Counted from the first letter of the stretch, positions 11,395 to 24,042 are shown. The stretch is 64,000 nucleotides of DNA from Entophlyctis helioformis (GCA_025526915.1 JAHLKH010000118.1:21246-85245); one strand, 5' to 3'. Translations and numbers: made by a program. The notes: a model not told the origin generated them from the letters alone.

Positions 11395-14300
11395 ATGAGC
11401 TTGACAGGGGCAGGCGCTCGCGCAGAGCGCAAGTACAATGCCCCTGGAGCAGTGTCTGGAGCAGGCGCATCACGGACAAACGCCGTGGCAGCTGCGTCAA
11501 AAGACACGGAGCAAACGCCGGGCATGTACAAGAGCCGCCGCACAGCGATCAAGTTTCACGCCAACACCGATAAGGTGAATGTCGTCAAGGATCCTGCCAT
11601 CTACCGCGCGGACAGGGAAATGAATCTGGCGCATTTCAAAGAGCTCATGCAGATCTTCCGGGTGAGAGTGTGCGCGCATGCCTATGCATCCATCGGGCTG
11701 GTCTGCGCAGTATGCACGAGCATTTGTGTGCATCTGCCTGCGTGCCGTCTGGGCTCAGCGTACCATATCTGACCATTGCTTGCACAAACGATCGCAAGAA
11801 ATGTTCCAATAACGAAACAGGCACCATTTCGCTGGATGACTTCAAGACAGCGTTCGCGACTGTTCTCGGCCAGGGGCTCACAGACGAGCAAATGAGCATT
11901 CTGTTCATGAAGATTGACGCAAACACGGACAATGCCATCGACTGGGACGATTTCAGCACATACATGCTCCTGCGCGCTGAAGGACAAAAGCTGATGCGCG
12001 AGGAAGCCGAGACCAAGCTGTTTGACGCCGAATCGACGAGGCACCCCATCGCCACGGCTCACAAGGACGTGATCGTGCGCATCCAGTTCATTGACTCGCT
12101 CAAGCGCTACATGAGCTGCAGCCGCGAAGGAACTCTGTGCTACTGGAATGATCGTCTCAAACTTCAACGTGCGTATCGAAACGCAGGGTAAGCACTTGGA
12201 ACTGTCTCAATCCCGAGCATGCCAAGCAAGGCTGCTCATCTTGGTCATCATGTGCTTGACGCATTAATGGATGCTGCTTTCGTTTTACAAATGCTAAACT
12301 CGCCTTGCTGGCCACTGACCCCCCCAGACAGCCACGTAACGAGCAGATCGACGGAAACAGCAAAAAGACTGTCAAGACTGGACCGGGGTCTCAGCATCAT
12401 CGATGGATACATGATGCGGTGTTCATGGACAATGTCAACAAAGTTGCGCTTGCGTCAGATGATCACCAGATCACCATTTACGGTAGGGAAGGAGTGCGGG
12501 CTTGGCACTGCGCAAAAGACGGATCCATGGTTCCAGGTGCATGCTTTTCAAACCAACTTACTCTTCCCACTTACTCACCGTCTTTGCGGTCCATGACAAG
12601 ATGGAACGACCTTGCAAAAGGCTCTTTGCCTCGATCTGCAAAGCGTCAATGTTCTCACGCTCGACTATTGGACGGACCGCGATAACCCCAATGCAACCGA
12701 AAGCATGCTCTTGTATGGCACCGACTCGGGCTGCGTCAATGTCTTTACGTTTAACAATGACAAGATGTTCAAGGTCGGAGTGAGACAGAAGGATCAGGCC
12801 GAGCACATTTTTCTGGAAAAGGAAGGCACAAGTAACCGGGCACTCAAGAGTTGGGGCTCGCTTTGGAAACGCCGTGCACACGGGGACTGGACCGTCAAGG
12901 TCAAGTACGTCCCAGATCTGCACGCAATCATATCCTGCTCTCCCGACCCACGCGAGTCGCTTGTTGTCGCAGCCATGGACTTGAATCGCAAGTGGCAAAT
13001 CCACGTGTCGCCGGTCCACAAGGGCGTCAACGCATTTGCCTTTTGCAGGTTTCCTGTCACGCTCATCACTGGAGGAACAGGTACGGTTTACCATGCTTTG
13101 AGCGTATCTGTGCAATCACCCGACCACCATCCTCCCAGTTTGCGTCGCCTGCACGTCAAGCACGCCGCTAACCATGATGCCGTGCGATCCACCCCCCACT
13201 TGGCGCTTGCATGCTCGTCTACTCTCTCCAGACCGACAGTTGCGTCTGTGGAATCCCCATCGCCTCCACCATCCAATGGCCGCAATGAAGGGCCACAGCT
13301 CTCCGATCACCGATATCACGGTGAACGAGCTGAATGGCCAGGTGATTTCCCTCTCGGTCGACAAGGACATCAAAATATGGGATATTCGGAAGCAGCAATG
13401 CCTGCAAACCATCACAGACTTTAGCGTTCATCGCCCGGATGACATTATTTCTGCCATCATGTTCAACCCGCAAGGCGGCAAGATCGTCACCGGGACATAT
13501 GCGATCACGACATACAGCCTCAAGGAGCAGACAACAGTCACTGACTTCCCAAAGAGCCACGACTTTCCTGTGCGCGCTGTGCTTTACAACTCTGCTTTCA
13601 AACAGATTGTCACCGGGTGCGACGGAAGCGTCGTCAATGTCTGGGTAGGCTCGTCCATGTATTGCCTTTGACAGATGGTCAATTCCTTTCCATATGCCGC
13701 CTTTGTTTAAGCCTGCCGGCTCACCGTTGATGCAATGATGGGCTGCTTTTGGTCGCACATAGGATGCTTTTTCAGGGCAAAAGACGTTTAGGTTTTCAGA
13801 AGCACATGGCAAGTCGGAGATCACAGCAATGGCCTTTGACGCTGGCGGACGCCGTCTTATCACTGGAGGACGAGGTAGGGTCGTGGAGGCTTGATACGTT
13901 TTCGATGACTGCTCTGCATTCCACTGCTTGATCAGCTTGGGTCTTGTCGATGCCAACTGAAGCAACACTTACGCGCAACTCGTGCACCATGCACAACCAT
14001 TATGCACCAGACGGCACGATCAAGATCTGGAACTTCAACAACGGCCAGCATCTGCAGGAGCTTGTCAAAAAAGACAAGACTGAGGTCACTGGCTTGGCTG
14101 TAAGTGAACATGGATTGCTTATGTCGATACAGCATTTACTGTAGTGCGCACTGTTGGACGCTGCATTCACGCAATTATGGCCGTGGTCCTGATCGTCTTA
14201 TTGTTATTGTACATGTAATCGACACACACACACACACACACACACACACTTTTGCTCGAGTTCAGTACATCGACATGAAGGACTCGGCCTATTTTGTCGC

Positions 14301-16343
14301 AACCGGGTGGAACCGCAAGATTACCATCTTCGCAGATGATCCGGACTCTTTGACTCTTTATCCCATTTTCACATGGCCCGACCCGCAGATGTCTGGATCG
14401 GCGCTTGGCTGGCATGAAGACGATATCTTGTCGATGGCATTTTGCCCTCCAAACGTGCTCGCCACGTCCAGCTTCGACGGCGAGATTGTCATCTGCAACC
14501 TGTACTCGGGACACGTCCTGCACCGTTTGAGGCCGTTTGGCAAGGGAGGGGCGCATACGCACAAAAGCCAGCCCAAGAGTCGATCCATAGACAAAGGTGT
14601 GCCTTGGTTGCCAATTGTCAATGTGCGCGATTTGTCTCGCATGTGGCCGTTTGTAAATGGCTCGCTGCTGATCGTCGGCAATGTTGTTCACAAATGCGGG
14701 TTTGACGGATCGCCCATCAAGTATTGTTTCTCCAAGAGCGGAGCGGCATGAGGGAAGCCGCTTCGCTTGTTTCGACGGGATCGGACGGGATAGTGCGATT
14801 TTGGAACATTCTTTACGGCAGTCTTGTCTTTGAAGTCGACTGCACCCAGGGTCGGAAGGAAGGCATCTTTACGCTCGTCACAAATGCTGCCAACACGCTG
14901 CTGTTGACCGGCGATGCGCTTGGATGGGTGTGCATGTTTGACATCCGCGACATGGCTTTGGACGAGAATTCGACAATGTCCATGCCGCTCATTGTTTCGT
15001 TCCGTGCTCACGTTCGATCCATCACGGGCATGGATATCATCGAAGGGCCAGATGTTATGGTTACATGCTCGTCGGATTGCACTGTCAGGATGTTCACTGT
15101 AAGCCTGACGGACCCGCGTGTGGCTTGGACTGCCTAACGGTCAACACACAATGTCATGAACGCGCAGTTAACCGCATCATGGGCATTGATGCATGCACAG
15201 ATGAAGGGCGAATTTATCGGAATCTTTGGCCAGCCGCTATTGTGGGAACTTGGACAGCTGACGTCGTACATGCATCCCATCAAGCCGCTCGATGTTGTTC
15301 AAGCCATCATGGCGCAGGCGGAGGAGGACGAGGCGAAGGCTGCGATCAAGGAGGCAGCTGAGAAGATGGCCCTCAAGAAAAAGTTGGCACCAAATCTAGA
15401 GGATGACACAAGCAGCAGCAGCAGCAACAGCAGTGGTGGCGGCGATGGTGGTACAGGCGCATACAATGACGCGGCTGTCGACGATGCGGCTGCTGCTGCC
15501 GCAACGTCCGCTGTCGTCGCCGCGTCAACCACACGAGCCACTGGCGCATCGGCTACAATGTCGCGGCCGCTTTCCTTTGCCGTCACATCAGGACCCGGCG
15601 CATCAATGACAACAACGTCGTCGGGTACGACAGCTGGGGGACAAGGCATTGCGCTGCCCACAGCTGGAATCGCATCCAATACAGGCCCACGAGTTCCGTC
15701 AACAAAGGGTCGTGTTGACGGGGGCAGCAATTTGGCACAGCCATCTGCAGCACTTGCCGCTCCTGGACAAGCCGTTGCGTCCCAATCAAATGCACCGGGC
15801 GTTGGCATGTCATTGTCATCCTTGCCGCTTACAATCGCACCAATCGGAGGCACTGGACCAGCAAACCTGTCATTGATGGCCATATCAACAGCTTTGGGAC
15901 AAGCGGCTGTACCACCGAATGCCAATGCGCCAGGACAGCAAAGCGCTACATCCAAGGGGCTCGATCGGCAAGATGCAGCTGCACGTGTCCACGACAGCGA
16001 AGTTCAGCTCAACCAGGCACAGCGCAACTCGTGGTCTCCTCGATCTGTCTTGAATGCGGCCGACATTGGAGGCAACAGCTACAGCTACGTGGCCAAAGCG
16101 ACGCGAACCAAGACACCGGAGCTGCTCAAGAAGGAGTACGCATCGTGGTACGCCAAGTCGATTTTCGCCAAGGAGACTTTCCAGAACCGCACCAAGAGAA
16201 AAAGCAATCTGCTCAAACCTCTCAACATCGGGCCTGGTGCCGGGCTGCGTGTGTACCATCGACTGCAGCCCTACGATCTGGCCGACGTATCGTTGGATCG
16301 TGCGCCGGCTGAAACAAGACTTCCACAGATTGGGCGGCGTTGA
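11395..16343 (+). CDS. EF-hand / WD40-repeat protein, WDR49 (CFAP337) type
   Basis: A long multi-exon gene. Exon 1 (11395-about 11660) encodes MSLTGAGARAERKYNAPGAV through REMNLAHFKELMQIFR. Exon 2 (about 11800-12191) holds an EF-hand with loop DANTDNAIDWDD, then HKDVIVRIQFIDSLKRYMSC, where WD40 repeats begin. Repeats follow in exons near 12331-12482, 12612-13075, 13235-13645, 13990-14100, 14265-14590 and 14730-15100, for example LNGQVISLSVDKDIKIWDIR, SDGIVRFWNILYGSLVFEVD and SSDCTVRMFTVS. The last exon (from about 15170) carries a Ser/Ala/Gly-rich spacer including poly-Ser, then a basic tail SWYAKSIFAKETFQNRTKRK. An EF-hand followed by about twelve WD repeats is the architecture of WDR49/WDR64 and Drosophila WDY, which are linked to cilia. 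Exact orthology within that family is not settled. Confidence 0.7.
14222..14249. repeat. (CA)n microsatellite in an intron
   Basis: Fourteen uninterrupted CA units lie in an intron of the WDR49-like gene, about 20 bp upstream of the acceptor used by the exon starting near 14265. Confidence 0.95.
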
Positions 16344-16408
16344 GGCTTATGCCACACGCCGTGCATTGGGTCTGCATGCCATACCAGGCAAATCTGAATG
16401 AATGTCGG

Positions 16409-16430
16409 ATCACGTGCGAGAGCACGTGAC
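16409..16430. promoter_or_regulatory. Paired CACGTG sites upstream of PEX19
   Basis: Two E-box cores, ATCACGTG at 16409-16416 and CACGTGAC at 16423-16430, face each other in an inverted repeat 57-78 bp before the PEX19 start codon. The same octamer recurs in three other intergenic spaces of the window. CACGTG is bound by bHLH factors of the Cbf1/USF type; the factor here is unknown. Confidence 0.45.
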
Positions 16431-16486
16431 AGGAAGGCGGCATGTTTTTCCGCGTTGCCTCTGTGCACTCACCTGATTCGTTCAAA

Positions 16487-17982
16487 ATGGCGGCGCACGT
16501 GGACGTCGACGACGACTTTTTGGACGGTGAGTCTCAGCGAGAGCGTCAGAGGCCGTTGCAAGCGGCAGACGGCCAGGGCAGACACTGTCGCTTGCCCATG
16601 CTGGCTGTCCGATGGCCGTTGCTGTGGCTGCTGACTGACTGACTGACTTGGTGGTTGAACTCGCTGCTGCTCCGTTCTTGCGTCAAACGGCATGCACCGA
16701 CGGCCCATGGCTGCATCGGCCACGCTGCCTGCAATGGCGACGGTTCGGGTTGTGCCATGGTGGACGCTCTCTGCTGCGGCTTGATTACCGCCGCACGGCA
16801 TCTAGACGTCCTCGACGACTTTGCCGCACCAGTCGTTCCGGCGGTGACGTCCAAGACCGTCGAGTCGTCAGCCACAGTTGTTGATGCTCATGCCGAGGCC
16901 GACTCTGAAACCAGCATCAAGGCACTGGCGGCAGCCATGCTCGGTGCCACTGCTGGTGGCGCCAACGCCAGCGATCCCGATGCGCTGGGCGAGGACTTTG
17001 TTAGGCAGCTTGCCGAAGACATGGAGCGTCTGCTTCTTGCACAGGCTGCTGAGGATGGAAACGCTTCCAGCACTCCTGCTGTCCATGCCCAAGCATCGCA
17101 TCAAGAGACCATTATGGCTGCCACGCCGATCAAGCAGCCGCAGGACTTCCAGAGCCACATTGCTCAGACGATGGACAAGCTGAAGCGCAGCTCCGAAAAG
17201 GCCGATGTATGCCATTGCGTGCACCGTTCGGTTTGCTGGGCAGATTGCCCTGGCTGGTGGAACCACTTGAACTCGTTGCGCTGACGCCGATCTGCCGATG
17301 CACAACAACAAACATGGCGGTGGCTTGTGAACAGGCCCAAGTCGCAGAGGACATGAAGAACTTGGGCGGCCTTGAAGGCATGGACGAGGCGCTTCTCTCT
17401 GATCTGCTCAAGGATCTCGAGAAGATGATGGACTCGGATGAGTACGGCGGCATGTTCAACGGACTCATGGACGAGCTCATGAAGAAAGACTTTTTGTATG
17501 AGCCGATGAAGGAGCTTGCGTCCAAGGTATTGGAGTCGCCACCTGCTCATTGCTAAACGATTGTCTTCTCGTACTGACAGCTTTATGGCGACCGAATCAT
17601 CATGACCCAATGTGATGGCCCGCCAGTATCCCGAATGGCTCAACACGAACCGCGGACAGCTGGCACCGGCAGAGCTGAAGCGCTACGAGGATCAACTGGA
17701 CGCCATCAAGACCATGATTGCATTCTTTGACAGCCTGCCCGGCGAAGATCTGTCCGAGGAGGACTCGAAGAGGGTCATGGACATGATGAACCACGTGGGT
17801 GCATATTGTGTCGCGCAGCTTGAACCCCTCTCCCTGCTAACCTGACGCCTTTGCCCATGTGTGTGCAGATCCAAACCTTTGGCAACCCGCCCGACGATCT
17901 GCTCAAGGACATGACACCTGGCATGGAGTCTGGGACAGACGGCATGCCCAAGCTTCCGGACGAAGGCTGCAAGCAGATGTAA
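16487..17982 (+). CDS. PEX19: Peroxin-19, peroxisomal membrane protein chaperone
   Basis: Exon 1 (16487-16526) encodes MAAHVDVDDDFLD and joins across a 278-bp intron to DVLDDFAAPVVPAV at about 16805. Further exons cover 16805-17205, about 17334-17524, about 17632-17790 and about 17868-17982. PEX19 binds newly made peroxisomal membrane proteins in the cytosol and docks on PEX3. Family marks are the acidic N-terminal PEX3-binding helix, the alpha-helical cargo domain (SDEYGGMFNGLMDELMKKDF then LYEPMKELASKV and QYPEWLNTNRGQL) and the end of the cargo domain, FGNPPDDLLKDMTPGM. The protein ends CKQM, a CaaX box predicted to be prenylated, as in yeast and animal PEX19. Size is close to the usual 300 residues. 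The gene lies head-to-tail with NAD kinase, 51 bp apart. Confidence 0.92.
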
Positions 17983-18033
17983 TGTGATTGTTGACCTGAC
18001 GTTGGAGTTAGCATAAAGCATCTTTGCCCGATA

Positions 18034-20017
18034 ATGCGAATTACATCAGCGACATTGCTGCCGGCCACACGGCGGCTCTCTACATTGCCGAGTCTTCGCA
18101 CTCTTCCAGAGAGGGTCGGGTTTGAGTTTGTGACAGCCAGCAGGCGTGCACCCGAGCCTCCACAGCCGTCGGCCGCAGCCCCGCCTGCATCACTGAACGC
18201 TGCTGCCAGCTCAGGGTGAGCGTGCGAATCGGGGCTGTCTGGATCTCGCCTGGACCCTCGGATCGCTGAATTGTCACTGACGGCCATCCATTGGGACCAC
18301 ATGGCAGCGCATGGGGTGAGCGGCGGCTGGTGTGGACGTCAGCGCCGCCACGCAATATCCTTGTCATCAAGAAGCCGGATGATGTCAAGACGGATGGTGC
18401 ACTGCGCACACTGCTTCGGTTCGTTCGTTGGTTCGTTGGTTCGTTTGTTCCTCATTCGCTCGGCACATGCAGATGCCTTGATACACCATCATGCCACCGC
18501 CGGGTTGCTTGCACATTGTGTGATTGACATGGATTGCACGCCTGTGCATCTGCTGTGCTGCAGATGGTTCAAGGCCAACCGTGCCTCTGCCAATGTGCTC
18601 GTCGAGCCGTCTGTTGCAGCCGAGCTTGCCAGAGAGGGAGATCTGAGCCGTGATTTGCATGTCGTCACTGCAACCAACCTGGACAATGGCCGGCACAGTG
18701 ACGACCCTGGCGATGCCGCTGCAACGACCGCCAATGCTGCTCATCCTCCCAGCGCGCTGGATGCTGTAGATTTTGTCGTTACCCTCGGCGGGGATGGCAC
18801 GATTCTGCATGCATCGTCGCTGTTTTCGCAACAGGTGCCCCCTATTGTTTCCTTCTCTCTGGGGTCTCTCGGCTTTCTGCTTCCCTTTGGTAAGCGCACA
18901 CACTTGCATTTGATAAGCAGCTCTTCCAACGGCACCATCACACATTGCCGTGCATTGCACAATGCTCGCCGCATAAGCTAATGATGCATGGGCTATCAAA
19001 GGATGTGTCTAACGTCGCGCCCGACACATTCTGCTGAACAGATTTCCACGACCATGACGCTGTCTTGTCGCGAGTGTTCGAAGGCAATGTGCCCATCATG
19101 GACCGCATGCGTTTTGGATGCACAGTTCGTCCCAATGCATCACAGACCGTCCGCTTTGAAGGCAAGGAGTCTCGCCTGGCTGCAAATGCCATTTCCACGA
19201 CATCTGCAGCCGCGATTGCTTATTATCCTCGCAATCTACGGATGCACAACAACAACTAGACATCCAGATCATGAACGAACTTACGGTGCATCGTGGCAAA
19301 CACGCGCAGCTCACTGCCATTGATGTGTTTGTTGGGAACACATTCTTAACTGACGTCGTTGTAAGTTTGGTGTATTGCTGCGAGTCGCGCACATTTGGCT
19401 ATTGGCGTGTCTGTGCAGTATCAGTAACCATCCATCGCCTCTGCCGTCTCCTAAACAGGCCGACGGGTATGCTGTTCATCTGGACACATCTTTCAAGGAC
19501 AGCATGCAACTTACACTGGATGCTTGTGCAGGTTGATCGTGTCAACACCAACAGGCTCCACAGCATACTCTCTTTCGGCTGGCGGCCCAATTGTGCACCC
19601 GTCAGTTAAAGCGCTTATTCTGACGCCCATTTGTCCAAGATCGCTCTCGTTCCGCCCAATCGTTCTCCCTGCAGACGCAGATATCAATATCCAAGTATGC
19701 CACCCCATCGCCAATCGCTTGTAGGCGTGGCTTGCGATGGAGTGCGCTGGCGGTGCCGCCAGATATGCTGACGAACAAATGATCGTGTGTTCTATTGCCA
19801 GCTGTCTACATCTGCACGTGGCTTTGCAGAGGTGACGGCCGACGGCCGGGATATCTATCTCCTTGAGCACGGCCACCAAGTCCAAGTCCGGCCGTCAATG
19901 TTTAGCATTCCATGTGTCAGTCGCGTCAGTGGTGGGATCGACTGGGGCGACGACATCAAGCACACGCTCCGCTGGAACCAGAGATTCTTGGACGCTGCAA
20001 ACCGACTGACGCACTAA
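18034..20017 (+). CDS. NAD(H) kinase, POS5-like, probably mitochondrial
   Basis: The enzyme phosphorylates NAD(H) to NADP(H). The N-terminus [20 protein letters not shown] looks like a mitochondrial presequence. It probably joins (intron about 18217-18342) to [20 protein letters not shown]. Next come [20 protein letters not shown] and the nucleotide-binding motif [16 protein letters not shown], then [35 protein letters not shown] and [20 protein letters not shown]. The substrate motif [20 protein letters not shown] is built from three exons, one of them an 8-nt micro-exon (19459-19466). The C-terminal part includes [20 protein letters not shown]. The intron before IMNELT seems to be GC-AG (donor near 19159, GAAG then GCAAGG; acceptor ACTAG near 19260). 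The stop is at 20015-20017, 117 bp before the convergent CFAP77. Confidence 0.9.
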
Positions 20018-20134
20018 AGAATCGACTACAGCCTTATAGCAGGTGTTTTATTGCTTCATTAATGCCACTGCGCTTCCGCGTGGGCAAGAGTGCGTAAAAG
20101 CACAGACTCTTTGACGGTGATGGCAGCACGCTCG

Positions 20135-21659
20135 TCATGCGCAAGCATGCCAATGCAGATCAGGTGAATGTGACGCTCGGTGGGGTTGTGACGTCTTTGG
20201 GGCGGACGATTGGGATGCCTGTGAGCCCACCGCGAAGGCCTCGTGCGTGCTGGCAGGCTCAGCAGCAGTCGCAAACGAGCTTGCTCCAGATGGCTGTGTC
20301 TTTGCAGATGCGGCTGGTGTCGCCGGCGAACCGTTGGAGCGCACCCACGGCATCGCAGGGTCTCCATCCGGGCGATGCGACACAACCTTGGGCGGTACCT
20401 TGAGAAACTTTGACATCTTGAAGAGAGTCTTGGGGTCCTTGTCCAGTGCCGACTTGGGCTTTGGCGGCGAGTGTTGAAGCGGCGCGATCCTCGATGGCAG
20501 CTTCTTGGCCGTCTTGTCCTTATTGTTGCCCAGCGACGGATGTGCCGGCGTGTGGCCCAGGGCAAGCGGCGGCGCAAGGTGCATTGCAGTCAGCACCGTG
20601 TTCAAACAACATCTCAATCGGCCGTCGATCTCAGTGCTGAGGCAACGGAAGCCACAATCGTCAAGACGTACATCTTCATGGCGCGTCTTTTCATGCGCTC
20701 TGTGCTCGTGCTGATCGATCCATTCTCTCTGGAACTTGTCTGTCATGAGTCGCGCCACAGGGGTTGACGGGCTTGTAGCAACAGGATCGCAGTTGTTTGG
20801 CCATGCGTTGAACACATTGTCAGATGCCATGCAGACAGCCGTATCTGGCGGCCCAGAAAGCAGCGCTCACCGAGTCGGCTTGCCGTACGCAAAGTTGGTG
20901 TTGGTGTCGCTTGGCAACGGACCACGCGTGCGTTGCAGTCCGCCCTCCATTCCAGTCGGCTTGCTTCCAAACAGTGCATGATCACCAATCTTGACTCGGA
21001 CGGGGTGCGTCTCTCGGTAGTTGCGGATTTGGGTTGGAGAGATGATGCCGTGTTTCGCCGAGTTACGGTTCATGGTGATGTAGTCGAGGGCAGGCACGGC
21101 ATGCTTGCTGGTTGCCCTAACATTCCAATGCTGGACCACTGGACAGCCCAATGGCATACGGGACAGATTCGTCAGTTTTTCACAAGACAGCCCAGAAAGT
21201 CTATCAAAACGCATCACAGAGCGGGCATCCAAATGCTAAAAGCGTCTGGACATGTGCCCAGAACCAGACCAACAAGGCTGCGCTCATTCTAGGGGATGCC
21301 TGGGAGATGAGTGGGATGACGCGGGAGGCCGTGGTGGCCCAGTTGGCCATTTTGATAGTTCGGGCATCATGCCCCCCGAGCGGTGGCGGTCTCCATCTCG
21401 CCATCCGACGCAGCCAGCCATCTCATTGCAGCCAAAACCCGGCAGCGAATGTAGGACGAATTATAAGAGGATGCTTGCCTGTTGCAGCGTTTTCGAGAGG
21501 ATTGCGTTCGACCCGCTTGCCATAGACGTGGTCTTTGCCCGGCAGATCGTAGACGGTTGGCCGTGTCTTTCCCACCGCATGCTTGACCAGCAGCGGGTTG
21601 TGCGTGAATCTTGACTGGAACGACTGCAGCGAGGCAGGGTCGGGCGAGAGATTCGACAT
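20135..21659 (-). CDS. CFAP77: CFAP77-like axonemal microtubule inner protein
   Basis: The start MSNLSPDPASLQSFQSRFTH (21659) leads into NPLLVKHAVGKTRPTVYDLP and GKDHVYGKRVERNPLENA, then after introns VPALDYITMNRNSAKHGIIS, RVKIGDHALFGSKPTGMEGG, TNFAYGKPTR and DNVFNAWPNN. A further segment, TPVARLMTDKFQREWIDQHE, precedes a basic Pro/Ser-rich tail. The spaced motifs NPLLVK, VYGK, FxxLN-like ITMNR, and the terminal pattern with a W matched by MSKFLKVPPK are those of CFAP77, an inner protein of doublet microtubules. An in-frame Met at 21749 would add 30 residues, but the shorter start looks more like the family. The region 20640-20560 probably contains one more intron, so the C-terminal 120 residues are less certain. 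Confidence 0.75.
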
Positions 21660-21744
21660 GGCCGCACACGCTTTTGTTTTGGTTTCGTCGCGTTGGGGCA
21701 GCCAGCGTGCGGCCAGCTTTCCAAAATCCCATTTTCGAGTGCGA

Positions 21745-21754
21745 GTCACGTGAC
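21745..21754. promoter_or_regulatory. Palindromic GTCACGTGAC between CFAP77 and NOP58
   Basis: A perfect 10-bp palindrome with a CACGTG core in the 286-bp space between divergent start codons, about 190 bp before NOP58 and 85 bp before CFAP77. The rest of the spacer has a T-rich run (21764-21781) and CAG-type trinucleotides (21847-21860). Confidence 0.45.
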
Positions 21755-21945
21755 CAGAGGTTTTCTTTTTCTTTTTTTTTTGTCATCGCGATCTCTCCAC
21801 GCTCGCCTGTCCCGTCGCATCCGCACGCAGAGGCATTTGCAGACGCAGCAGCAGCCGTTTCAGCAACCGCACCGTCCGCAGAAGCGCAACGCACACAGCA
21901 GCCTGCTAGGACCGCCCAGACACACAGCCAGCGACAGTAGCAAGA

Positions 21946-24042
21946 ATGCTGGTTCTTTTCGAAACGCCTGCGGGCTATGCCCTCTTCAAGCTGCTGGATG
22001 ATGCCAAGCTGGCATCGCCTGACGAGCTCCAGAAGGACTTTGAAACGCCTGCGCTGGCCAACAAGACGTGAGTCTGCACCTCTTTTCTGCCACCGCTGCC
22101 TGCTGTTCCCGGCCGGCCGGCTGGCCAGCCGCTCAGCCAGCCGCTCAGCCAGCCATCTGCCTGTCGGCCACCTTCCGAGCACTGCAGCCAGGCCATCCAG
22201 TCCAGCATGGCATCTTTCCCCCGACGGCCCCGCTGGGCGAGCATTCTTTTTTCGTCAGCCAAATGGCTCGCCGCCGCTCTCTGCACAGCTTGCGTCTGCC
22301 TGACGGCTCGTGCCCAGGACCCTTGCGCTCCCCTCCCCTCCCCTCCCCTTGCGCTCCTTGGCTGGCAGACGATGCCGACAGACTAACCAGCATGACTGTG
22401 CGCAAACGATCTCCCCTGACGCCTCTCCAGTGTCAAGCTGAAGGCCTTTTCCAAGTTTGAGAACACCACCGATGCCCTCTCGGCCGTGACGGCCCTCGTC
22501 GAAGGCAAGGTGTCCAAGAACCTCAAAAAGTTCTTGTCTGACGAGATCACCGACAAGTCGCTCTCGGACACTCTTGCTGTTGGAGACTCGAAGCTCGCCA
22601 CATCCATTGCCAAGAAGCTCGGCATCAAGGTCGTCTCGGACAGCGCCGTCAACGAGCTCTTTCGTGGAATCCGCTCGCAGCTGTCGTCGCTCATCACCGG
22701 CCTTGCCGAGTCTGACATGAGCGCCATGATCCTTGGTCTGTCGCACTCGCTGTCGCGCTACAAGCTCAAGTTCTCGCCCGACAAGGTCGATACCATGATC
22801 ATCCAGGCTATCGCCCTGCTCGACGATCTCGACAAGGAGCTCAACACATACTCGATGCGCGTCAAGGAGTGGTACGGCTGGCACTTCCCCGAGCTTGCCA
22901 AGATCATCGTGGACAACGTGGCGTTTGCCAAGACGATCAAAATCATGGGCGTCCGCACCAACGCCTCGTCGACAGATCTGTCTGAAACGCTGTCGGCAGA
23001 TCTTGAGCAGCTCGTCAAAGACGCTGCCGAGATCTCGATGGGCACGGAGATTTCCGAGGAGGACATTGAGAACATCACATACCTGTGCGACCAGATCATT
23101 TCCATCTACGAATACCGCACACAGCTCTACAGCTACCTCCAGAACCGCATGGCCGCCATTGCTCCCAACCTGACGTCCCTTGTTGGCGAGCTTGTTGGTG
23201 CACGTCTGATCTCGCACGCTGGCTCGCTTCTCAACCTGGCCAAGCAGCCTGCTTCCACCGTACAGATTCTTGGCGCCGAGAAGGCATTGTTCCGTGCCCT
23301 CAAGTCCAAGCACTCGACCCCCAAGTATGGTCTCATCTACCACGCGTCGCTCGTCGGCCAGGCTGGCCCCAAGCACAAGGGAAAGATTGCCCGTGCCGTT
23401 GCAACAAAGGCGGCCCTTTCAGTCCGCTGCGATGCGCTCGGCGAGGGTGAAACCCCCGAGATTGGCATTGTGCAGCGCGCCAAGGTCGAGGCTCGTCTCC
23501 GCCAGCTTGAGAACAAGGTTTTCCGCTCGTCCAACTCTGCAGCAGCCAAGGGCAAGCCGTCGCAGAAGCCTGCTCCCGCTGCATCGTCGGCCAAGTAAGT
23601 CTCTCTGTGTCGCTTTGCATGTCTGAATTCACGCCTGCCATTGCTCGGCATGCGTGTGTGTCGGTGCTCGTTGACTGACTTTTCGACACGCTCGTGTCAA
23701 GGTCTGCTGGATACAATGCCGCAACAGACGTTGTCGTTGGTGCATCTGGCATGGACGTTGACGAGTCTGACGACAAGAAGAAGGTCAAGAAGGAGAAGAA
23801 GGAGAAGAAAAGCAAGAAGGACAAGGATGGCGACGAAGGTGAGCTGAGCTTGCAACGCTCTGCGTGTCTTGTGTGTGTGTGATGGCAGAGTCTCACCCGT
23901 GTACCGAACTCGTGCTTCAGACACCAAGAAGTCGTCCAAGAAGCGCCGCGCCGACGAGGACGAGGAGGAGAACGGCGGAGCAGACAGTGACGACGCCGAG
24001 GCACGGAAGATCAAGAAGAAGAAGTCGAAGAAGTCTCAGTGA
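21946..24042 (+). CDS. NOP58: NOP58, box C/D snoRNP core protein
   Basis: Exon 1 (21946-22067) encodes [20 protein letters not shown]. After a 363-bp intron, exon 2 (22431-23594) carries the NOP5N region, the coiled-coil and the Nop domain: [60 protein letters not shown] and [20 protein letters not shown]. Exon 3 (from 23702) and a last exon (about 23922-24042) encode a Lys/Glu/Asp-rich tail with [20 protein letters not shown] and [11 protein letters not shown]. Exon joints are in frame. With NOP56, fibrillarin and Snu13, NOP58 guides 2'-O-methylation and pre-rRNA processing in the nucleolus. It is about 520 residues long, as usual. Very strong identification. Confidence 0.97.
22103..22345. 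repeat. Short direct repeats in NOP58 intron 1
   Basis: The intron contains overlapping GGCCGGCTGGCCAGCC-type units, two copies of CCGCTCAGCCAG (22128-22153) and a run of CCCCTCC units (about 22328-22348). No coding frame of NOP58 passes through it. Confidence 0.7.

Noticed and set aside
22255..23376. 373-codon open frame on the - strand
   Set aside because: Antisense shadow of NOP58 exon 2; composition is what the complement of the NOP58 codons would give.
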